NCBI RefSeq assembly: GCF_014652515.1
Contig: NZ_BMYY01000006.1
Coordinates: 62,001 to 126,000 of the forward strand
Direction of reading: 5' to 3'
Length of the DNA: 64,000 nt
Source of the DNA: Bacterioplanes sanyensis
GTDB lineage: Bacteria; Pseudomonadota; Gammaproteobacteria; Pseudomonadales; Oceanobacteraceae
In this document: piece after piece, positions 52,552-62,187 of the stretch
How the letters are laid out: every line of letters begins with the position of its first letter
How positions within the stretch are numbered: the stretch's first letter is position 1
The notes under the pieces: generated by a model
Seen by the model: the letters and a program-made list of their open reading frames with translations, nothing else
What the model was told of the DNA's origin: nothing
The model's database searches: none
Translations under genes and position numbers: made by a program

Positions 52552-53304
52552 TTACATCGAATCTTCCGGCGGCAAGCCAAGTTCGATCAGGCCGCCTGCG
52601 GCGCGCAGCTGCTTTAGGCCTTGATTAAAACGCCGTACCAAATCTGGGCCGTCGCTCTTTTTTTTCGACATCAGCAACAAGCCACCATCCTGGCGAATGG
52701 GTTTGGGGTGATAGGTGATTTGGGCACGCTGTTCGGCGCTGAACTCTTCTAAGAGGCCCATGCCGGCAATGCGGTCGATGGGGAATAAATCAATGCGATC
52801 ATGCAATAGCATGGTGAACAGCATGCGATCATCGTGCGCGGCATGCAGGGTGGCCACGCCTTGTTCGTGTATCCGTGAGAAATCTTTGCCATAGCCGTCG
52901 CCGGTCAACGCATATTGAGCAACGCCGATGCGCATGCCTTTAAGATCGCTGTACTCCTGCCAATCAAACTCACGGTCAGAGCGGTGAAAGAATACGGTTT
53001 GCGCCATCATCACCGGGTCGCTCATGTGAAAGAGTTGTCGCCTTTCTTCGCTGTCGTACCAAACCGCGGTGGCATCAAACTCGCCGCTGGCGGCAATCTT
53101 GTAGGCTCGATTCCAGGGAAAAAAAGAAAACTCGACGTTAATGCCTTGGTTGGCAAAAGCTTGCTGGATGGCATGGGAGGCCAGACCAGCATGAGGGGCT
53201 TGGCTATCGTGGTAGGGCGGCCACTCACCGATGGCAATGCGCACGGTTTCAGCACCGGCATGGGTGGCTAGGCACAGTAGTAAACAAACAAGGATCTGGC
53301 GCAT
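52552..53304 (-). CDS. Periplasmic solute-binding protein, family 3-like
   Basis: A 250-residue protein with a signal peptide (MRQILVCLLLCLATHAGAET). The mature part has VRIAIGEWPPYHDSQAPHAG, then INVEFSFFPWNRAYKIAASG, and EFDATAVWYDSEERRQLF, typical of the SBP_bac_3 (amino-acid-binding-like) family. The motif 'FFPWNRAYK' is common in orphan members from marine bacteria that are encoded without permeases, as here. It is not similar enough to the protein at 7856-8689 to be its duplicate. The ATG at 53302-53304 follows GGAGGTTCT. Ligand unknown. Confidence 0.85.
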   Translation of the reverse strand: MRQILVCLLLCLATHAGAETVRIAIGEWPPYHDSQAPHAGLASHAIQQAFANQGINVEFSFFPWNRAYKIAASGEFDATAVWYDSEERRQLFHMSDPVMMAQTVFFHRSDREFDWQEYSDLKGMRIGVAQYALTGDGYGKDFSRIHEQGVATLHAAHDDRMLFTMLLHDRIDLFPIDRIAGMGLLEEFSAEQRAQITYHPKPIRQDGGLLLMSKKKSDGPDLVRRFNQGLKQLRAAGGLIELGLPPEDSM

Positions 53305-53423
53305 AGAACCTCCGACGGTTGGGCTAACCATAGTTCCAACTGTCGGAGTTAGGAAGGCTGATGCCAGCCAGTCAGCTCACCTCTTCTGGCAATGGAAGGC
53401 GATGCACTGACTGGCAAGACGCG

Positions 53424-54611
53424 TTACAGCAGCTCAATGGCCATAGCCGTGGCTTCACCGCCACCAATGCACAGCGCAGCAACGCCTTTGCTACCGCCGG
53501 TGTTTTTCAGTGCATTCATCAGCGTCACGATCAAGCGCGAGCCAGTGGAGCCTACCGGATGGCCTTGGGCGCAAGCACCGCCATAAATGTTGACCTTGTT
53601 GGCATCCAGCCCCAGCTCATCAATCGGCATCATGGCGACCATGGCGAAGGCTTCGTTGATCTCGTACAGGTCGACATCGTCTGTGCTCCAGCCGGTTTTT
53701 TCCAGCAGGGTTTTAATCGCACCAACCGGTGCACAGGTGAACTCGCTGGGGTGCTGAGACTGGGTGCTGTGCGCAACGATGCGTGCCAGTGGCTGTAGGC
53801 CTTTCGCTTTTGCCGCCGATTCGCTCATTAGCAACAAAGCCGAGGCGCCGTCGGAAATAGACGAAGCGTTGGCGGCGGTCACGGTGCCGTCTTTTTTAAA
53901 GGCCGGGCGCAGGGATGGAATTTTCTCGATATTGGCGTTAAACGGTTGCTCGTCTTGCTCTACCAAGGTTTCGCCTTTGCGCGTTTTTACCGTGACTGGC
54001 ACGATCTCGGCGTTATTCAGGCCTTGCTCGATGGCGTCTTTAGCGCGGGTCAGTGAACGAATGGCGTAATCGTCCATTTGCTCACGGGTGTAGCCTTTTT
54101 GATCGGCCATGTCTTGGGCAAAGGCGCCCATCAACTTACCGGTTTCTGCGTCCTCCAGGCCATCCAGGAACATATGGTCTTTCGGTGCCGAACCATGACC
54201 CATGCGGTAGCCGGTGCGCGCGTTTTCCAGAATATATGGGGCATTGGACATCGACTCCATGCCGCCAGCGACAGCGATTTCAACCGAGCCTGCTTTGATG
54301 GCATCGTGGGCCATCATGGTGGCTTTCATACCAGAGCCACACAGTTTGTTGATGGTGGTGGCACCGGTGGCGTCAGGCAGGCCTGCCTGGCGCATGGCTT
54401 GGCGCGCAGGGCCTTGCTTAAGACCCGCTGGCAATACGTTACCCATGATGACTTCTTGCACGTCGGCAGCTTCGATTCCCGCGCGCTTAACCACTTCGGC
54501 GATGGCGATGGCACCCAGTTCGGTGGCCGGAACAGCCGCTAAGCTGCCTTGGAAGCCGCCCATCGGCGTGCGTGCGCCGGCGACAATAACAACAGCATCC
54601 TGATTAGACAT
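53424..54611 (-). CDS. Acetyl-CoA C-acetyltransferase (thiolase)
   Basis: A 395-residue thiolase. The acyl-enzyme Cys is in TTINKLCGSGMKATMMAHDA, the His is in YGGACAQGHPVGSTGSR, and the second catalytic Cys is in VAALCIGGGEATAMAIELL at the C-terminus. The overall organisation and the EVIMGNVLPAGLKQGPARQA segment place it with acetoacetyl-CoA thiolases (AtoB/PhaA). It catalyses the reversible condensation of two acetyl-CoA. The ATG at 54609-54611 follows AGGAGCATG. It stands upstream of, and divergent from, the lipase operon, which fits a lipid-related context. No dehydrogenase or synthase partner is seen beside it. Confidence 0.94.
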   Translation of the reverse strand: MSNQDAVVIVAGARTPMGGFQGSLAAVPATELGAIAIAEVVKRAGIEAADVQEVIMGNVLPAGLKQGPARQAMRQAGLPDATGATTINKLCGSGMKATMMAHDAIKAGSVEIAVAGGMESMSNAPYILENARTGYRMGHGSAPKDHMFLDGLEDAETGKLMGAFAQDMADQKGYTREQMDDYAIRSLTRAKDAIEQGLNNAEIVPVTVKTRKGETLVEQDEQPFNANIEKIPSLRPAFKKDGTVTAANASSISDGASALLLMSESAAKAKGLQPLARIVAHSTQSQHPSEFTCAPVGAIKTLLEKTGWSTDDVDLYEINEAFAMVAMMPIDELGLDANKVNIYGGACAQGHPVGSTGSRLIVTLMNALKNTGGSKGVAALCIGGGEATAMAIELL

Positions 54612-55005
54612 ACCACATGCTCCTAACGATTGGTGAATGGCGCATTCTAGGCTAAGCGACAGCCGCTGGACAGTTGCGGTCAATCGGGGGAACTACTAGG
54701 TCGTCTGGTACCGTCGACAATGTCCTATTAGCAGCGGCTGAAATGGTCCAGAAAAATGCGGCCCCATAAGCGTTGTTTCCCCATGCTGGCGGGGCTGAGC
54801 AAGCTTTGTTGCCCGCTGTCTCAGGCTGCCATCATGGCGTGCAATGTTACATTTAGATACAAAAACTGCAGAGGGATAAGCCGGAATCATACTTTCGAGT
54901 GATGAGGGTGAATGCGCGCCACCTTATAGTCGTCATATCTTTTTAGAACCATCCTGGCGTTCTGAAAGTGCACCGATAACCATAAAAACACAGACAGGTA
55001 GCAAT
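54612..55005. other. Divergent promoter region between thiolase and lipase operon
   Basis: About 390 bp without a gene. It must contain promoters for both sides. I find no match to a FadR or PsrA operator that I would trust. The stretch 54830-54980 is AT-rich and suits the promoter of the lipase operon. Confidence 0.4.
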
Positions 55006-57792
55006 ATGGTGAAGAAGACCCTTCTCAGTCTGGCCGTCGCAGCGTCCGCTGTTGGCATGGCCGGTTGTCAGCTCAGTAGCGTTGATGGCAACGATAAAGT
55101 CGATGACAAGCCGATTACCTCTGGCCAAGAGGGCGCCGAGCGTAGCTCTGTCTCTCCGGTATTCTCACCGGCTAATTCATTACTGCCGCCCAACATTGAT
55201 TTGCTGTTTGCGCAAGCGGCATCCACCGATGGCACGGCACAATTGAGCTCAGCCAGCTTGCCACCAGAAGTGGCCATTAATAAGCTGCCTGGCTTCTCTA
55301 CGACGGCCGCATTTTACCTGCCATTTAACGGTGCACTGGATGCTGACAGCGTTGCCGCTGGCAGCACTGTCTTTCTGGTCAAGCTGAAAAATCAGGATGA
55401 CGATGCCAGCATTGATCCGCTGGACATCACCTCGATCGTCGCTGCCTTCCCGCAAAACCCAATCGCCGAAGACAGCATTCAGTCTGGCTTCCAGGCGGAT
55501 TACGTGGAGCTGGCTGATGGCACCCATACCATTCGCATTATGCCAACCGAACCGCTCGACCCGCGCACCAAGTACATCGTTGCTTTGACCGACGGCATTA
55601 AGGGTGCAGACGGCTTGCCGGTGCGTCCATCGGCGGATTATGAATTGTTAAGCGGTGATCTAGAGCTGCCTTCGTCAGCCCTGGCACCTGTGCGTGAGGC
55701 CGTTAAAGGTTGGGAGCAAATCGCCGGTGGTTTCTTGGCGCAAGCTTCTTCTGGCGCGTTGACTCAAGATAACGTCATCATGAGCTACGCCTTTACCACC
55801 AACTCAGATGCCAAAGGCCTGACCCGCTATGCGGCGCCAGGGCTGTTTGTGAAAGACCAGTTGCCGTTGGCGCAAGCGGAAGGCTTACTGGACGGTGCAC
55901 AACCCGGGACTACCGACTTAATTGCCGCGGGCGTGGTACAAGCCGGCGGCGGTAATCCAACGGATCCTGCGCAAGTGGCAGCTGCCAAGCAATCACCTCA
56001 GTATGAAGCGGCGCTGTACAACACCATTATCTCTTTGGATGAAGAACTGGGCTTGCCAGCAGGGCTGAACATTAACAGCGCGGTGCGTGCACCGGCACCA
56101 CGCAGTGTCGATATTATTGACGTCACTGCAGCCGTGGGCGCCATGGGTGTACCCGCAAACACCCTGAATCCAGCACTGCCAGCAACGGCCAGTGTTTATC
56201 AGGGCCAGATTCAGCTGCCGAACTTCCTAGAACTGCCAGTTAAAACCAGCGAAATGACGCCGACGGGCATCGCTGCGGCGATGTCGATGGATGCGGATTG
56301 GGAGGCCAATACAGGCGTCGGCGCGATTCTGGACGGAGCCTTCGGCAATCCATCGGGTACCACACCGCCGAAAGACGCTGACGGCAGCACCAACGTAACT
56401 TGGCGCTATCCGTTCCCGCAGCCGGTAGAAACCAATAACGGCATGAACTACGTGCCGTTGATGGTGACCTTGCCCAACTCGGGCGCGTGCGGTGAAGAAG
56501 TGCCTGTGGTGATGTTTGTTCACGGCATTACCTCGAACCGTGCGTCTTCTCTGGCTTATGCCTCTAATATGGCAGCCAACTGTGTCGCCACGGTGGCGAT
56601 TGACTTGCCGTTGCACGGTATTGCTCCGGTGACCTCAGACAGCAACGGACAAGCGGTGGATAACTCCTTGCTGGGCTTAAGTGTTGATCCGGCAAATGCT
56701 GCATTTACCGGCTCGCCTTGGGCGGGTGTAGCGGCACAGAGCGGAGCCTTCCCGAACCTGCAAGAGCGTCATGGCAACATTTATCAGGATGGCAATAACA
56801 TCCGTAAAGACATGGTGTTCGATGCCTCGCCACTGGCGACGGCGGCAGAAGGTGACGCCGTGCGCGAAGGTACCTCAGGCTCGACCTTTATTAATCTGAG
56901 CAACTTCACTCGTACCCGTGACAACATGCAGCAAGCGGTGGTGGATCTGCTGAACCTGAATGCGTCACTGGACAACATCGACAATACCCTGCCGATTAAC
57001 TTCGATCTGGACAAAGTCTATGTGGCTGGCCACTCGTTGGGTGCGATTTTGGGCACGACTTACGCGGCGGTGAACAACGATGCTGAGGTGCTGGCGTATA
57101 ACCAGAACCTGAACCGCATTCAGGGCGTGATCTTGGCAAATGGCGGCACCCATGTCTCCAAGCTGCTGGAAAACTCCATTGCCTTTGGCCCAACCATTTT
57201 GGGCGGCTTGAAAGCAGCCGGTGTTGAGCAGGGGACTGCCAACTTCGAAACCTTTATGCACGTGATCCAAGCCACCATCGACGTGGTAGACCCCGCCAAC
57301 TCAGCGCAGAAACTGGCTGCTTCGGGTACGCCGGTCGCTCTGTTTAACATGGTCGGTGGTGCTCCGCTGCCAGCCGATGCCTCAGGTGTGAGCTTCCCGG
57401 ATGCCTTGAAAGCGGCGAACATGTTCTTGCCTGACCACACGGTGCCAAACTTCGACTACTTCGGCAATGAGGCCACCAACCCATACGCTGCTTTTGCACC
57501 AGCACTGGGTCTGCAAGCGGGCATCATGACAGCACAGGCGCCCATGGTCGGTACCACAGGTCAGGCACAGCTGATGGGCTTGGATACTGTAAATGCCGCC
57601 ACGGACGTGACCGCCTTGACCGCACCAGTACAGGTTCAAGTGCGCTTTAACCAGGGCACACACAGCACCTTCGCGGCCGGCGATGTACCTGCGGCCTTCG
57701 GTGAAATGGTGCGCCAGTCGCTGATGATGGTGAACGGTGCCTATAACACTGCGGCGAACACATTGAACACCAGTGTTCTGGAATCTAACTAA
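55006..57792 (+). CDS. VolA/Pla-1-family surface lipoprotein lipase
   Basis: A 928-residue lipoprotein (lipobox VGMAGC near residue 20) with a beta-rich N-terminal region (about 40-460) and a C-terminal alpha/beta hydrolase: VVMFVHGITSNRASSLA (oxyanion part, near 500), VAIDLPLHGIAP, then VAGHSLGAILGT with the nucleophile Ser at about 677. Late His in FNQGTHSTFAAGD is a plausible catalytic base. Vibrio VolA is a surface-exposed lysophospholipase; it is known to sit in the same operon as the long-chain fatty acid channel FadL. Here the partners are DUF1302 and DUF1329 genes. The ATG at 55006 follows AGGTAGCAAT. First gene of the operon. Confidence 0.85.
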   Translation: MVKKTLLSLAVAASAVGMAGCQLSSVDGNDKVDDKPITSGQEGAERSSVSPVFSPANSLLPPNIDLLFAQAASTDGTAQLSSASLPPEVAINKLPGFSTTAAFYLPFNGALDADSVAAGSTVFLVKLKNQDDDASIDPLDITSIVAAFPQNPIAEDSIQSGFQADYVELADGTHTIRIMPTEPLDPRTKYIVALTDGIKGADGLPVRPSADYELLSGDLELPSSALAPVREAVKGWEQIAGGFLAQASSGALTQDNVIMSYAFTTNSDAKGLTRYAAPGLFVKDQLPLAQAEGLLDGAQPGTTDLIAAGVVQAGGGNPTDPAQVAAAKQSPQYEAALYNTIISLDEELGLPAGLNINSAVRAPAPRSVDIIDVTAAVGAMGVPANTLNPALPATASVYQGQIQLPNFLELPVKTSEMTPTGIAAAMSMDADWEANTGVGAILDGAFGNPSGTTPPKDADGSTNVTWRYPFPQPVETNNGMNYVPLMVTLPNSGACGEEVPVVMFVHGITSNRASSLAYASNMAANCVATVAIDLPLHGIAPVTSDSNGQAVDNSLLGLSVDPANAAFTGSPWAGVAAQSGAFPNLQERHGNIYQDGNNIRKDMVFDASPLATAAEGDAVREGTSGSTFINLSNFTRTRDNMQQAVVDLLNLNASLDNIDNTLPINFDLDKVYVAGHSLGAILGTTYAAVNNDAEVLAYNQNLNRIQGVILANGGTHVSKLLENSIAFGPTILGGLKAAGVEQGTANFETFMHVIQATIDVVDPANSAQKLAASGTPVALFNMVGGAPLPADASGVSFPDALKAANMFLPDHTVPNFDYFGNEATNPYAAFAPALGLQAGIMTAQAPMVGTTGQAQLMGLDTVNAATDVTALTAPVQVQVRFNQGTHSTFAAGDVPAAFGEMVRQSLMMVNGAYNTAANTLNTSVLESN

Positions 57793-57812
57793 GGTCTGGC
57801 GGAGTAATAACA

Positions 57813-59738
57813 ATGACAAGCAAAGCCAAGCAAACAATGTTTAAAAAAGCCCCGCTGGCACTGGCCCTGATGGGGGCGATGCAAGCCCAAGCGGCGGAAT
57901 TTTATTTCGGTGATGTTTACGCCCAGTGGGACAACACCGTCAGTTACGGTGTGGGTTGGCGGCTAGAGGACCGAGATGAATATCAAATTATGCCGGGCAA
58001 TGGCGGCAAAGGTTCGTCTTACAACTATGACGATGGCACGCTGAACTACGACAAGGGCGACATTTACACCCATGTTGTTAAGTGGAGCTCGGATTTTGAA
58101 ATCAGCTACGAGAACTACGGTGCTTTCTTCCGAGCCCGCGCCTATTACGACACGGCGCTGATGGACGAAGAGACTGATTTCAAACCGCTGATTGATGAAA
58201 CCAAGGATGCCGCAGGTAAGGGTGCTGAGTTGCAGGATGCCTATGTTTGGGCGGATTACTACGTCGGCGATGCCCCTGTTAGCTTGCGTGCCGGTCGCCA
58301 AGTGGTGAGCTGGGGTGAGAGCACCTTTATTCAAGGTGGCATCAACAGCATTAACCCAGTGGATGCTTCTGCTTTCCGTAAGCCGGGGGCTGAGGTCAAA
58401 GAGGGTTTATTGCCGGTCAATATGCTGTATACCTCGATTGGCCTGACCACCAATGTGTCGTTAGAAGCTTTTTACCAGCTGGAGTGGGAAAAAACCCGCT
58501 CTGACCCATGTGGCACCTTCTTCTCCACCGTCGACTTCGTTGCCGATGGCTGTGGCCCAGTCGTGCTGGGCGGTGAAGCGGATGAGCGCGATATCCTGGC
58601 TCACCGTCAGCTCGAAATCGACACCAATGTGCCGATGACTCAGCGCGTTGCGCCGATTACTGAGCGTTTGGATGATGATGAAGCAAAAGACTCCGGCCAG
58701 TACGGTATGGCGGTACGCTGGTACTCAGAAGAATTAGGCGATACTGAGTTTGGCTTTTACTACATGAACATCCACAGCCGTCTGCCGTACATTAACGGTG
58801 CGGTCAGCAACCAAGATCGTTTAGGCGCGATTGATGGTGTGATTGGTGGCGGCAGCTCTGCCCCAGTCAATGAGGATGCAACTTATAACTCGTATCGTCC
58901 GGTGTATCAGATTGCATACCCAGAAGACATTCAGATTGCTGGTGTTAGTTTTGCCACGTCCACCGAAAGTGGTGCCTCTATTTCCGGTGAGATCAGCTAC
59001 AGGCCTGATGCGCCGGTACAGTGGAACGCTTTTGAGCTGATTCTGGCCGGTAACGCCGTGCCTTGGAGTCGTCTGTATCAGCAACGTGCTGCTGAGGCAG
59101 GGGGTGATGAAGAAGCGCGTCGTTCACTTTATGGCGAGCTGTCACAGGGGTATGACGAGTTTGATATTTGGCAAGTTCAAAGCACTTACATCAAGTTTTT
59201 TGATCGCGTGATGGGTGCAGACCGTGTGTCCTTGATCGCAGAGGCCGGTTTGACTTATGTCGACGGCCTGCCAGATACGGATGAAGCGCGCTATGGCCGC
59301 TCCGGCGCTTACGGTATTGGCAATAACGACGGTGTATTCTCCGGTCTGCCTGAGTCTTACAACCCGTGTTCGGCCGACTTTTTGCCGGACGGAACTACAG
59401 GCAATAGTTCCAAGAACACTCAGACCAAGCACTGTACTGACGAGGGCTACACCACTGAGTTGTCAGCCGGTATTCGCGCACGTGTGTCAGCCACTTACAA
59501 CAACCTGTTCTCTGGTGTCAACGTGACGCCACAACTGAGCGTCGCCTATGACGAGGGCAATGCGCCTGAGCCAGGTGGGCAGTTTGTGGACGGCCGTCTA
59601 ACGACAGGTCTGGGAGTGAACTTTGTGTATCTGAACCAAACCTCGTTTGATATCAGCTACACCAATTTCTCCGGTGGTGACTACAACCAGATCAAAGATC
59701 GCGACAACATCACGTTCTCGGCTAAGTATTCTTTCTAG
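57813..59738 (+). CDS. DUF1302-family outer-membrane beta-barrel protein
   Basis: A 641-residue protein with a signal peptide of about 28 residues (ALALMGAMQAQAAEF cleavage region). It has the family start EFYFGDVYAQWDNTVSYGVG and the conserved QVVSWGESTFIQGGINSINP with DASAFRKPGAEVKEGLLPVN, and ends with alternating strands and NITFSAKYSF, a strong outer-membrane C-terminal signal. DUF1302 proteins are large barrels found with DUF1329 proteins and lipid-acting enzymes or RND exporters. A role as an outer-membrane channel for lipids or hydrophobic compounds is an inference from that context. It starts 21 bp after the lipase gene with GGAG upstream. Confidence 0.88.
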   Translation: MTSKAKQTMFKKAPLALALMGAMQAQAAEFYFGDVYAQWDNTVSYGVGWRLEDRDEYQIMPGNGGKGSSYNYDDGTLNYDKGDIYTHVVKWSSDFEISYENYGAFFRARAYYDTALMDEETDFKPLIDETKDAAGKGAELQDAYVWADYYVGDAPVSLRAGRQVVSWGESTFIQGGINSINPVDASAFRKPGAEVKEGLLPVNMLYTSIGLTTNVSLEAFYQLEWEKTRSDPCGTFFSTVDFVADGCGPVVLGGEADERDILAHRQLEIDTNVPMTQRVAPITERLDDDEAKDSGQYGMAVRWYSEELGDTEFGFYYMNIHSRLPYINGAVSNQDRLGAIDGVIGGGSSAPVNEDATYNSYRPVYQIAYPEDIQIAGVSFATSTESGASISGEISYRPDAPVQWNAFELILAGNAVPWSRLYQQRAAEAGGDEEARRSLYGELSQGYDEFDIWQVQSTYIKFFDRVMGADRVSLIAEAGLTYVDGLPDTDEARYGRSGAYGIGNNDGVFSGLPESYNPCSADFLPDGTTGNSSKNTQTKHCTDEGYTTELSAGIRARVSATYNNLFSGVNVTPQLSVAYDEGNAPEPGGQFVDGRLTTGLGVNFVYLNQTSFDISYTNFSGGDYNQIKDRDNITFSAKYSF

Positions 59739-59776
59739 GTCAGAGCTCAGTGCGAACACTATTGAGGTTTAAAACG

Positions 59777-61135
59777 ATGTTTAACAAATACAAGCAATGG
59801 GGCGGCGCGTTAGCGCTGTCCCTGATGGCTGCTTCAGCGCAGGTTGGAGCCTCTGAGGCAGACGCCGCTAAGTTGGGTAATGAGCTGACGCCAATGGGCG
59901 CCATCATGGGGGCTGAGGGCGATATTCCAGCCTGGAACGGTGGCCTGACCCAAGCGCCTGCTGGCCATAAAAAGGGCGATAAGCCGACGAATCCGTTTGC
60001 CGACGACAAGCCTAAGTTTGTGATCACGGCGGCTAATTACAAAGACTATGCCGATAAACTGAGCGATGGCCAAAAGGCCATGTTCGAGAAGTACCCAGAA
60101 ACTTTCCGCATGCCGGTGTACGAGACTCGCCGCACCGCGGCTTATCCGCAGCACATTTACGATGCGACCAAGCAGAACGCCACGCAAACCAAGCTGGTGG
60201 CGGGCGGTAACGGCCTAGAAAACTACGTTGAAGGCGCGCCTTTCCCTGTGCCAGAAAATGGTCTTGAAGCTATCTGGAACCACATCGTGCGTTACCGCGG
60301 TGGCAGTGTGCGCCGTGTTGTTGGCCAGGTAACACCGCAAGTAAACGGTGATTACACCGTGGTGCGCTTCCAGGATGAGTTCACCTTCCGTAATAAGTTG
60401 TCTGACTTCAACCCAGAAGAAGACCAAAACGTTCTCTTCTACTTTAAACAGGACGTTCTGTCACCAGCGCGTCTGGCGGGCAACGTACTGTTGGTGCACG
60501 AAACACTGGACCAAGTAAAAGAGCCACGTAAAGCTTGGGTTTACAACGCTGGCCAGCGTCGCGTTCGTCGTGCGCCACAGGTAGCTTACGATGGCCCAGG
60601 TACAGCTTCCGATGGTATGCGTACTGCGGATAACTTTGATATGTACAACGGTGCGCCTGATCGCTACGACTGGAAGCTGATCGGCAAGCAGGAAATGTAC
60701 ATTCCGTACAACTCTTACAAGTTGAAAAGCGGTGACCTGAGCTATGACGACATCGTTAAAGCCGGCCACATTAACCAAGACCTGACGCGCTACGAACTGC
60801 ACCGTGTGTGGAAAGTCGAAGCTACCTTGCAAGACGGTAAGCGCCACATTTATGCCAAGCGTGTGTTCTACATCGATGAAGATACTTGGCAAGCGTCTGT
60901 GATCGACCATTACGACGGTCGCGGCGAGCTGTGGCGTGTGGCAGAAGCACACAGCCTGATGTACTACGACTACTTGGTGCCTTGGTACGCGCTGGAAGTA
61001 CTGTACGATTTGAACTCTGGTCGTTACCTGGCTCTGGGCTTGGATAACGAAGAAGAAGGTGCATACGAGTTTGGCTTTGAGCGCAGCCAGCGCGACTATA
61101 CCCCAGCGGCTCTGCGTCGCTCTGGGCGTCGCTAA
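59777..61135 (+). CDS. DUF1329-family periplasmic protein
   Basis: A 452-residue protein with a signal peptide (YKQWGGALALSLMAASAQVG). The DUF1329 features are LGNELTPMGAIMGAEGDIPA with WNGGL, then NHIVRYRGGSVRR, YNAGQRRVRRAPQVAYDGPG, NFDMYNGAPDRYDWKLIGKQ and EMYIPYNSYKL. The family has a LolB-like, lipid-binding beta-fold, so a periplasmic shuttle for lipids or other hydrophobic molecules is plausible. The ATG at 59777 is preceded by GAGG; a GTG at 59750 is an alternative. Last gene of the lipase operon, 38 bp after DUF1302, followed by a strong terminator. Confidence 0.88.
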   Translation: MFNKYKQWGGALALSLMAASAQVGASEADAAKLGNELTPMGAIMGAEGDIPAWNGGLTQAPAGHKKGDKPTNPFADDKPKFVITAANYKDYADKLSDGQKAMFEKYPETFRMPVYETRRTAAYPQHIYDATKQNATQTKLVAGGNGLENYVEGAPFPVPENGLEAIWNHIVRYRGGSVRRVVGQVTPQVNGDYTVVRFQDEFTFRNKLSDFNPEEDQNVLFYFKQDVLSPARLAGNVLLVHETLDQVKEPRKAWVYNAGQRRVRRAPQVAYDGPGTASDGMRTADNFDMYNGAPDRYDWKLIGKQEMYIPYNSYKLKSGDLSYDDIVKAGHINQDLTRYELHRVWKVEATLQDGKRHIYAKRVFYIDEDTWQASVIDHYDGRGELWRVAEAHSLMYYDYLVPWYALEVLYDLNSGRYLALGLDNEEEGAYEFGFERSQRDYTPAALRRSGRR

Positions 61136-61145
61136 GTGCTACTAA

Positions 61146-61173
61146 GAAAAAGGCCCTGCGGGGCCTTTTTTTA
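61146..61173 (+). terminator. Rho-independent terminator after the lipase operon
   Basis: AAAAAGGCCC and GGGCCTTTTT pair around a TGCG loop, with extra T residues. It separates the operon from the convergent srkA gene. Confidence 0.92.
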
Positions 61174-61191
61174 TGTCTGCGAACTGGTTTT

Positions 61192-62166
61192 TTAAGCAAA
61201 GAGTGTCAGAGGTTCATCGTCGAGGCTGGCCTGCTGCTCTCGCAGTGACAGTAGATGTTGCGACCAAAACTGATGGCCGGTAAACCAAGGAAACGCTAGA
61301 GGGAATGCTGGGTCCTGCCAGCGCTGGCACAGCCAAGCGGCATAGCGAGCAATACGCAAGGTACGCAATAACTCAATGTGTTGTAACTCGTGGGCTGGAA
61401 AAGAGCGAAACACCTCATAGCCGCGAGCAATGGCTTGCAACTGAGACTGTTGTTCATCGCGCTGACCGCTTAACAGCATCCAGATGTCTTGAATGGCAGG
61501 CCCTTGTAGGCAGTCATCGAAATCGACGAAAAACAGCTCGTCATAGCGCAGCAGCAAATTGCCGTTATGCAAGTCGCCATGCAAGCGCAATGTTTGCCAC
61601 TCTGGGTTGCTCAAGCGCTGAGCCAATGCGGTCATGGTGCTGTCATAAGCCGGGCGGTAGTCTTCCGGCATCAAGCCACTGTCTAGCACCTGTTGGTGTG
61701 CCTCGGTCAAGTCCTCCAGCGGCTGCAAGATGCGACGCGCACTGAAGGTTGCTCGGCTGCCGACCTGATGAATACGGGCCAGCCAACGGCCAATGGTTTC
61801 CAGATCATGTTCGTTACTCAGCTCCGGCGCATGCCCCCCGCGCTGGGGAAACAGCGCAAAGCGATAACCTTGGCATTCAAATAGGGTTTCACCTTGTTGC
61901 TGCAGCGGTGCGACAACGGGGACTTCTTCATCCGCCAGTTGTAATAAGAACGCATGCTCTTCTCTGATCGCCGCATTTGACCAGCGCTGAGGCCGATAAA
62001 ACTTAGCGATGAGCGGCGCCTGGTCTTCAATGCCGACCTGATAAACGCGGTTTTCGTAGCTGTTAAGTGCAAGCACGCGGGCATCGCACAGGTAGCCAAG
62101 GGACTCAACGGCATCCATCACCCGGTCGGGGGTGAGGTCGGCATAAGGCAAATTTAATTCAGACAT
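61192..62166 (-). CDS. srkA: Stress-response kinase SrkA (YihE)
   Basis: A 324-residue kinase of the aminoglycoside-phosphotransferase-like fold. Conserved blocks: LNSYENRVYQVGIEDQAPLI, AKFYRPQRWSNAAIREEHAF, LRLHGDLHNGNLLLRYDELF (catalytic loop), FVDFDDCLQGPAIQDIWML (metal-binding DFDD) and FPLAFPWFTGHQFWSQHLL. This agrees closely with E. coli SrkA, a Ser/Thr protein kinase that counters MazEF-linked cell death. The ATG at 62164-62166 (MSELNLPY) is used; an ATG 21 bp upstream is also in frame. It follows comF by 21 bp on the same strand, but is likely functionally independent. Confidence 0.95.
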   Translation of the reverse strand: MSELNLPYADLTPDRVMDAVESLGYLCDARVLALNSYENRVYQVGIEDQAPLIAKFYRPQRWSNAAIREEHAFLLQLADEEVPVVAPLQQQGETLFECQGYRFALFPQRGGHAPELSNEHDLETIGRWLARIHQVGSRATFSARRILQPLEDLTEAHQQVLDSGLMPEDYRPAYDSTMTALAQRLSNPEWQTLRLHGDLHNGNLLLRYDELFFVDFDDCLQGPAIQDIWMLLSGQRDEQQSQLQAIARGYEVFRSFPAHELQHIELLRTLRIARYAAWLCQRWQDPAFPLAFPWFTGHQFWSQHLLSLREQQASLDDEPLTLFA

Positions 62167-62187
62167 GATGGTGATCTTAGTTGGCAT

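Noticed and set aside
54612-55005. FadR or PsrA operator between thiolase and lipase genes
   Set aside because: A TGGT/GGTC-containing stretch near 54698-54715 does not satisfy either consensus when aligned base by base.
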